NCBI GenBank assembly: GCA_020635015.1
Contig: JACKAP010000001.1
Span: 496,001-560,000, forward strand
From: Calditrichia bacterium
GTDB lineage: Bacteria > Calditrichota > Calditrichia > RBG-13-44-9 > J075
DNA: 64,000 nucleotides
Direction: 5' to 3'
Shown: in pieces, positions 60,275-64,000 of the stretch
Position numbering within the stretch: the stretch's first letter is position 1
Layout: each line of letters begins with the position of its first letter
Notes under the pieces: generated by a model
Databases searched by the model: none
What the model saw: the letters and a program-made list of their open reading frames with translations, nothing else
What the model was told of the DNA's origin: nothing
Made by a program: the position numbers and the translations under genes

Positions 60275-61258
60275 ATGACAACGCTTACCCCCTTCAAAAT
60301 CGCCCTGATCCAGGAGCCTCCGGTGTTTTTGAACCTGGAGGCCAGTGTGGTGAAAGCGCTCAATCTGATTGAAACGGCCGCCGGCAGCGGGGCAAGGATC
60401 ATCATCTTTCCGGAAACCTGGTTGCCCGGCTACCCGGTGTGGCTGGATTTTTCCCCCGCAGCGGGGTTGTGGGATCATCCCCCGGCAATAGCACTCTACC
60501 GGGTGCTGAGCGAGAATGCCCTGGAGATTTCCGGCCCGGCGCTGGAACAACTGCAACAGGCCGCCGGCAATAACGACGCCTGGGTGGTGATGGGCGCACA
60601 TGAAAAAGACGGTGGCACGCTCTATAACACCATCGTTTACCTGTCTCCAGATGGCAGTGTGCGCATCCACCGCAAACTGATGCCCACCTACACCGAGCGG
60701 TTGATCTGGGGGCGGGGCGACGGCAGCACCCTGACCGTGCTGGAGACCGCCTATGGCCGGCTGGGCGGATTGATCTGCTGGGAGCATTGGATGCCCCTGG
60801 CCCGGGCAGCGATGCATGCGAAGCGGGAAACCCTGCACATCGCCCAATGGCCGATGGTCAAGGAACTGCATCAGATTGCCAGCCGCCACTATGCCTTTGA
60901 AGGGCAGTGCTACGTGACGGCTGCCGGATGTGTTTTGAGTAAAAAAGATGTGCTGGAGGGATTCTGCTCGCAATACCGGACGGATCACCCCGCATACGAA
61001 TTGCTGGCCGGGATGCCCGGCGATGACAACGAATTGCTGCTTAAAGGGGGCAGCACGATCATTGGGCCGGATGCCGGGTATGTGACCGCGCCGCTATATA
61101 AAAAAGCGGCAACTATTTATGGTGAAATCGATCCGGGGCGAATTGCCGAAGGCCACCTCACCCTGGATACCGACGGCCACTATGCCCGCCCGGACGTGTT
61201 CGAACTGCGGGTGAATGATGCGCCCCAGCGGGCGGTTCGGTTTCGCTCGCAGGAGTAG
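60275..61258 (+). CDS. Nitrilase (carbon-nitrogen hydrolase family)
   Basis: A 327-residue enzyme that hydrolyses nitriles to acids and ammonia. The catalytic triad is visible: E47 (FPETWLPGYP), K134 (HRKLMPTYTERLIWGRGDGS is the following loop) and C168 (GLICWEHWMP). The W-E-H after the Cys and the G-Y-P-x-W segment are typical of branch 1, true nitrilases, rather than amidases. Length is normal. GGAAG lies 5-9 nt upstream. It is a single gene between repeat blocks; the substrate is unknown, although plant- or microbe-derived arylaceto- or aliphatic nitriles are usual. Confidence 0.9.
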   Translation: MTTLTPFKIALIQEPPVFLNLEASVVKALNLIETAAGSGARIIIFPETWLPGYPVWLDFSPAAGLWDHPPAIALYRVLSENALEISGPALEQLQQAAGNNDAWVVMGAHEKDGGTLYNTIVYLSPDGSVRIHRKLMPTYTERLIWGRGDGSTLTVLETAYGRLGGLICWEHWMPLARAAMHAKRETLHIAQWPMVKELHQIASRHYAFEGQCYVTAAGCVLSKKDVLEGFCSQYRTDHPAYELLAGMPGDDNELLLKGGSTIIGPDAGYVTAPLYKKAATIYGEIDPGRIAEGHLTLDTDGHYARPDVFELRVNDAPQRAVRFRSQE

Positions 61259-61350
61259 GATTGCCGGCTGCGCCGGCGATGTTTGCTCGCTGTCGCTCAC
61301 GATGTTTGCGCTGACGCGCGATGTTTGCTCGCTGCGCTCACGATATTTGA
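61259..61350. repeat. 22-bp repeat cluster directly after the nitrilase stop
   Basis: GATTGCCGGCTGCGCCGGCG, then GATGTTTGCTCGC, GATGTTTGCGCTGACGCGC, GATGTTTGCTCGCTGCGCTC and GATATTTGATATG. It begins one base after the stop codon TAG (61256-61258). Same family as 12490-12716. Confidence 0.8.
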
Positions 61351-61393
61351 TATGATTTACATTGCAACTTAATTTTTCAAAAAATACCTTTAT

Positions 61394-61444
61394 CGCTCTT
61401 CGCTCTTCGCTCTTCGCTCTTCGCTCTTCGCTCGCTCTTCGCTC
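61394..61444. repeat. CGCTCTT heptad array supplying a stop codon
   Basis: Six or seven 7-bp units CGCTCTT, one with a 4-bp insertion, ending CGCTCAA. On the minus strand TTGAGCG provides the TGA (61443-61445) of the phosphatase gene. With 61259-61350 it fills the gap between two convergent genes. Confidence 0.85.
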
Positions 61445-63086
61445 AAAACAACGCCACCCCGTCAATCCCTTCCGGCGGCGTTATTCCGAACAGCTTCGCC
61501 AGGGTGGGCGCGATGTCCACCGTGCGCACTTTTTGATCATACACCCCGGCAGAAATCCCCGGGCCGCTGAAGACGATCGGCACGTGGGTGTCATAGTCGT
61601 AAGTCGATCCGTGGGTGGTGCCGGTCATGCTGCTGCGGGAAAGATAAAATTCTTTCAGGCGCAGCATCAGGTCGCCGGTACGTTCCGGGTGGAAGGAATT
61701 GCGGTGGCGCGCCTGGTAGGGGCGCTGCTCGCCTGCTGTCGGCGCCAGGTCTGCTTTGGTGTACACATCAGCAACGCCTTCGATTTGGCGAATTTGCGCC
61801 GCCAGCGCCTGGTCGAGGGTTTGCGGATCGACCCCATAACGCTGCGCCACTTCATAGTCAAGGTATAAGCTGTAGCCCATGCTTTTCAGAAAATAATTCT
61901 CACCGATGCCCAGTTCCTGCCCCACCCGGAGAAACACATTCTCGATATCTTGCTTCAATTGTCCCGGGGGAAGGCGCCGGGCTGGAATACCGCGCCGCTG
62001 CAGTTCCTCCGGCAGTGGCAGCACCCCATGATCGCTGCCCAGAGCGATCAGGTAATTCTCCGCCCCGATCCGCGCATCGAGAAAATCGAAGAAATCGCCC
62101 AGGTATTCATCCAGGCGCAGGAAATAATCCATACTCTCCTGGCTCATCGGCCCGTAATCGTGCCCGATGGCATCGCAGGCGGAAGCGCCCAGGAAGAGCA
62201 GGTCCGGCACATCGTCGCTGCCCAGCCCGGTCTGTTCCACCAGGGTTTTGGCAAATGCCAGCATCAACTGCTCGTGGAAGGGGGAGGTGGTCAGTTTATC
62301 GTAATATTTTTTGTCCGGCGCGGCGGAACCGGCTTTAAACGAATGGGGGAAGAAGGTGCTGTCGCCGCCCGCTTCGCCGGGAAAAGTATCCTCCCGGGCC
62401 AGGAAATAAGTCTCCTCACCCTTCAGCTTTTGCCAACCGGCATCGAAATAGGAATCGACCTGGCGGGATCGGTTAAAGGCATTCACCCACTCAGGAATGG
62501 TGTCGCCGTAGAACTTGGAGGTGATGATATTGCCGCTGGCGTTGTCGCTGTCGAACCAATAGGCGCCATCGGCCTTCATCCCGGTGGAGAGGATGGAGGC
62601 GCGGTCTTTCTTGGCCACCCCATACACTTTGCTTTCGGGCGATTGGGTCTTGAGCCAGTCGCCCAGGGTCGAGGTCAGCAGGTTTTGGGCGGAACGCCCT
62701 TTCGACGGTTTCAATTGGGGAAAGCCAATCAGCGCCGCGCTGGTGTCCTCGCAGCAGTAGACATTACGCCCCAGTTTCTTGTCGTACCAGTCGTTATTCA
62801 CGATTCCGTTGTGGGCCGGGAAGGCGCCGGTGGCAATGGTGGCATGCCCGGCCCCGGTGACGGTATAGGCATGCTCATGATGGGCATTGGTATAAATTGC
62901 CGCATTTTTCGCAATCCGGGCAAATCCATGCCGGAAGATCCCGCTGAAGCGGGTGAGGTGATCGGCGCGCATCTGATCGACCACCAGCATCACTACCAGG
63001 CGGGGAGGTTTTTGCTGCCCGCGACCGGACATCGGCAGCAGAAAAATAAGCGTCAATAAAAGCAGCCATGATCGGCGTTGTTTCAT
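61443..63086 (-). CDS. PafA-type alkaline phosphatase, secreted
   Basis: A 547-residue exported phosphomonoesterase with signal peptide (LLLTLIFLLPMSGRGQ). Residues matching Elizabethkingia PafA are in register: nucleophile T77 in T-V-T-G-A-G-H, N98 in V-N-N-D-W-Y, and K160/R162 in A-K-K-D-R, which give monoesterase preference over diesterase. Zinc ligands are visible as V-V-D-Q-M-R, G-H-D-Y-G-P, D-E-Y-L-G-D, G-S-D-H-G-V and the late H in G-S-T-Y-D-Y-D-T-H-V-P. It releases phosphate from organic esters outside the inner membrane. The start at 63086 has AAGGA 7 nt upstream. The stop is supplied by a heptad array. Confidence 0.92.
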   Translation of the reverse strand: MKQRRSWLLLLTLIFLLPMSGRGQQKPPRLVVMLVVDQMRADHLTRFSGIFRHGFARIAKNAAIYTNAHHEHAYTVTGAGHATIATGAFPAHNGIVNNDWYDKKLGRNVYCCEDTSAALIGFPQLKPSKGRSAQNLLTSTLGDWLKTQSPESKVYGVAKKDRASILSTGMKADGAYWFDSDNASGNIITSKFYGDTIPEWVNAFNRSRQVDSYFDAGWQKLKGEETYFLAREDTFPGEAGGDSTFFPHSFKAGSAAPDKKYYDKLTTSPFHEQLMLAFAKTLVEQTGLGSDDVPDLLFLGASACDAIGHDYGPMSQESMDYFLRLDEYLGDFFDFLDARIGAENYLIALGSDHGVLPLPEELQRRGIPARRLPPGQLKQDIENVFLRVGQELGIGENYFLKSMGYSLYLDYEVAQRYGVDPQTLDQALAAQIRQIEGVADVYTKADLAPTAGEQRPYQARHRNSFHPERTGDLMLRLKEFYLSRSSMTGTTHGSTYDYDTHVPIVFSGPGISAGVYDQKVRTVDIAPTLAKLFGITPPEGIDGVALF

Positions 63087-63186
63087 GAGTGAATCCTTCT
63101 CATTCATTGGTTACTGATATTTATTTCATTAAGTAAATACATTACAACGGCCGGAACAAGCCAGCATCAGTCGTGCTCATTCGTGG

Positions 63187-63483
63187 CTAAAGCCGTCCCG
63201 CCAGCTGGTTCGCCGCCTTCGCCAAATCGAAATCCCGTTCCGAAATGCCGCCCACATCATGGGTCTGCAGATCAATCACCACCCGGTTATACACATTGAA
63301 CCATTCCGGGTGATGGTTATGCTTCTCGGCCACGATCGCCAGCCGGGTCATGAAACCGAAGGCGGCGATAAAATCGGCAAATTTAAACTCCCGGTGCAGT
63401 TTGCCGTTCACCAGCGACCAGCCCGGCATCTCCTCCAGCCGGCCGCGCACTTCCATTTCACTGAGTTTATGTATTTCGGACAT
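63187..63483 (-). CDS. phhB: 4a-hydroxytetrahydrobiopterin dehydratase (pterin-4a-carbinolamine dehydratase)
   Basis: A 98-residue enzyme that dehydrates 4a-hydroxytetrahydropterin, regenerating the cofactor of aromatic amino acid hydroxylases; in some bacteria it acts in other pterin steps. The active-site motif E-K-H-N-H-H-P-E-W (H55, H57, H58) followed by N-V-Y-N-R-V-V-I-D-L-Q-T-H-D-V-G-G-I is complete. GGAG lies 5 nt before the ATG at 63483. No hydroxylase gene is seen in the window. Confidence 0.95.
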   Translation of the reverse strand: MSEIHKLSEMEVRGRLEEMPGWSLVNGKLHREFKFADFIAAFGFMTRLAIVAEKHNHHPEWFNVYNRVVIDLQTHDVGGISERDFDLAKAANQLAGRL

Positions 63484-63557
63484 GTTTTCTCCATCGCTTA
63501 ATGAGACTAAGCAGAGAATATAACGTACATCGCATATAAATGGGAGGGAGAAAAGAA

Positions 63558-63849
63558 AAGGATGAAGGGGGAAGGGATAAAGGATGAAGGAATAAGGATG
63601 AAGGAATAAGGATGAAGGAATAAGGATAAAGGGGAAAGTAGATTAATATGCGCTCTTTCACGCTATAGCCCTAAATGTAACTTGAACTGTCATTGCGAGG
63701 CGCTTTTTACCGAAGCAATCTCCTGCGTGGCGCACCCATCTGCAGTTACATTGGGAGTGATCTGCCGGAGATTGCCGCGCCGCAAAATACGCGGCTCGCA
63801 ATGACGATACCTTTATCCTTCATCCTTCATCCTTCATCCTTTATCCTTG
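63558..63849. repeat. Nested inverted repeat: AAGGATG heptads around GTCATTGCGAG repeats
   Basis: 63558-63635: eleven near-perfect 7-bp units (AAGGATG, AAGGAAT). 63815-63849: five units ATCCTTC/ATCCTTT, the complement. Between them, GTCATTGCGAGGCG...GAAGCAATCTC (63688-63722) faces GAGATTGCCGCGCC...GCTCGCAATGAC (63768-63804). The outer heptads thus enclose an inner inverted pair from another family, as at 10589. No gene lies here. Confidence 0.87.
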
Positions 63850-63857
63850 TATTTTAC

Positions 63858-64000
63858 TCAAGCAGCCTGCTTGCGGATGCCGTAACGCTGGGTAGCGTAG
63901 CCGACGATTGCGCCGACCAGCGCTCCCGGAAGCATGATTTCCCAGAAGTAGGTGTTGCCGGTGGCGGGATCTTCCATCAGGGCGAAAGGCAGGGTGACCA
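63858..64000 (-). CDS. C-terminal end of a membrane protein (partial)
   Basis: The minus strand from the right window edge reads V-T-L-P-F-A-L-M-E-D-P-A-T-G-N-T-Y-F-W-E-I-M then a hydrophobic helix (LPGALVGAIVGYATQ) and the basic end R-Y-G-I-R-K-Q-A-A, stopping at 63858-63860. It is the last membrane helix and cytoplasmic tail of a larger protein that continues beyond the window. The family cannot be named from 47 residues. Confidence 0.65.
   Translation of the reverse strand, partial: VTLPFALMEDPATGNTYFWEIMLPGALVGAIVGYATQRYGIRKQAA

Noticed and set aside
1..64000. tRNA, rRNA or known riboswitch genes
   Set aside because: I looked for T-loop and anticodon-arm patterns and for conserved rRNA and riboswitch motifs by eye and found none; a covariance-model scan could still find a diverged one.

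Overview
The window is about 59% GC and is packed with genes, most of them for secreted or envelope proteins. It looks like a bacterium of the FCB group, probably near Calditrichota, KSB1 or Ignavibacteria. The evidence is the C-terminal sorting/FlgD-type domains (positions 1-86 and the end of the peptidase at 23874-25886), two very large BNR/sortilin-type propeller proteins, a tricorn-like S41 protease, a DUF885 protein, and a Crp/Fnr-DUF2892 pair. This is a family-level impression; no rRNA or tRNA gene is visible to confirm it.

Layout. 0-8 kb: tail of a secreted protein, an AT-rich YD-repeat protein, a NarL-type two-component pair, a duplicated-domain protein beside a membrane protein (both frame-disrupted), and a NERD / LytR_C / small-protein operon. 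8-16.7 kb: GH127 arabinofuranosidase, M1 peptidase, DUF6010 membrane protein, M42 peptidase, VOC dioxygenase-like protein, YdjM-type membrane hydrolase. 16.9-26.8 kb: two BNR giants, a second M1 peptidase, an epoxide-hydrolase-like protein. 27-31 kb: CvfB, a MacB-type permease and a HlyD-type adaptor. 31-38.4 kb: a GH31 enzyme resembling sulfoquinovosidase, a glycosyltransferase with two methyltransferases, a HAD phosphatase with an EamA transporter. 39-44 kb: a four-gene operon of two porins, a half-size phosphate-binding-like protein and a histidine kinase. 44-52 kb: DUF885, a cation-chloride cotransporter, a tricorn-like protease. 52-64 kb: mnmH, DUF2892, Crp/Fnr, DUF5698, an ABC exporter, a vWA lipoprotein, YwiC-like, nitrilase, PafA-type phosphatase, pterin dehydratase and a partial membrane protein.

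The outstanding feature lies between the genes. Nearly every spacer is filled with short repeats of many unrelated sequence families that share one architecture: tandem units of 7 bp (sometimes 8 or 9), often arranged as inverted pairs, with other families nested inside the loop. They sit right against gene 3' ends, and in several genes they supply the stop codon and the last residues. One array lies inside a coding region. A separate 120-145 bp hairpin element occurs five times. No transposase or RAYT-like gene is present in the window to explain them.

Functionally the genes suggest a heterotroph that degrades peptides and plant or sulfo-sugars outside the cell: M1 twice, M42, S41, DUF885, an S9 remnant, GH127 and GH31. 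Frameshifts cluster in the first 6.1 kb and are not seen afterwards, so either local sequence quality is poor there or those genes are decaying.
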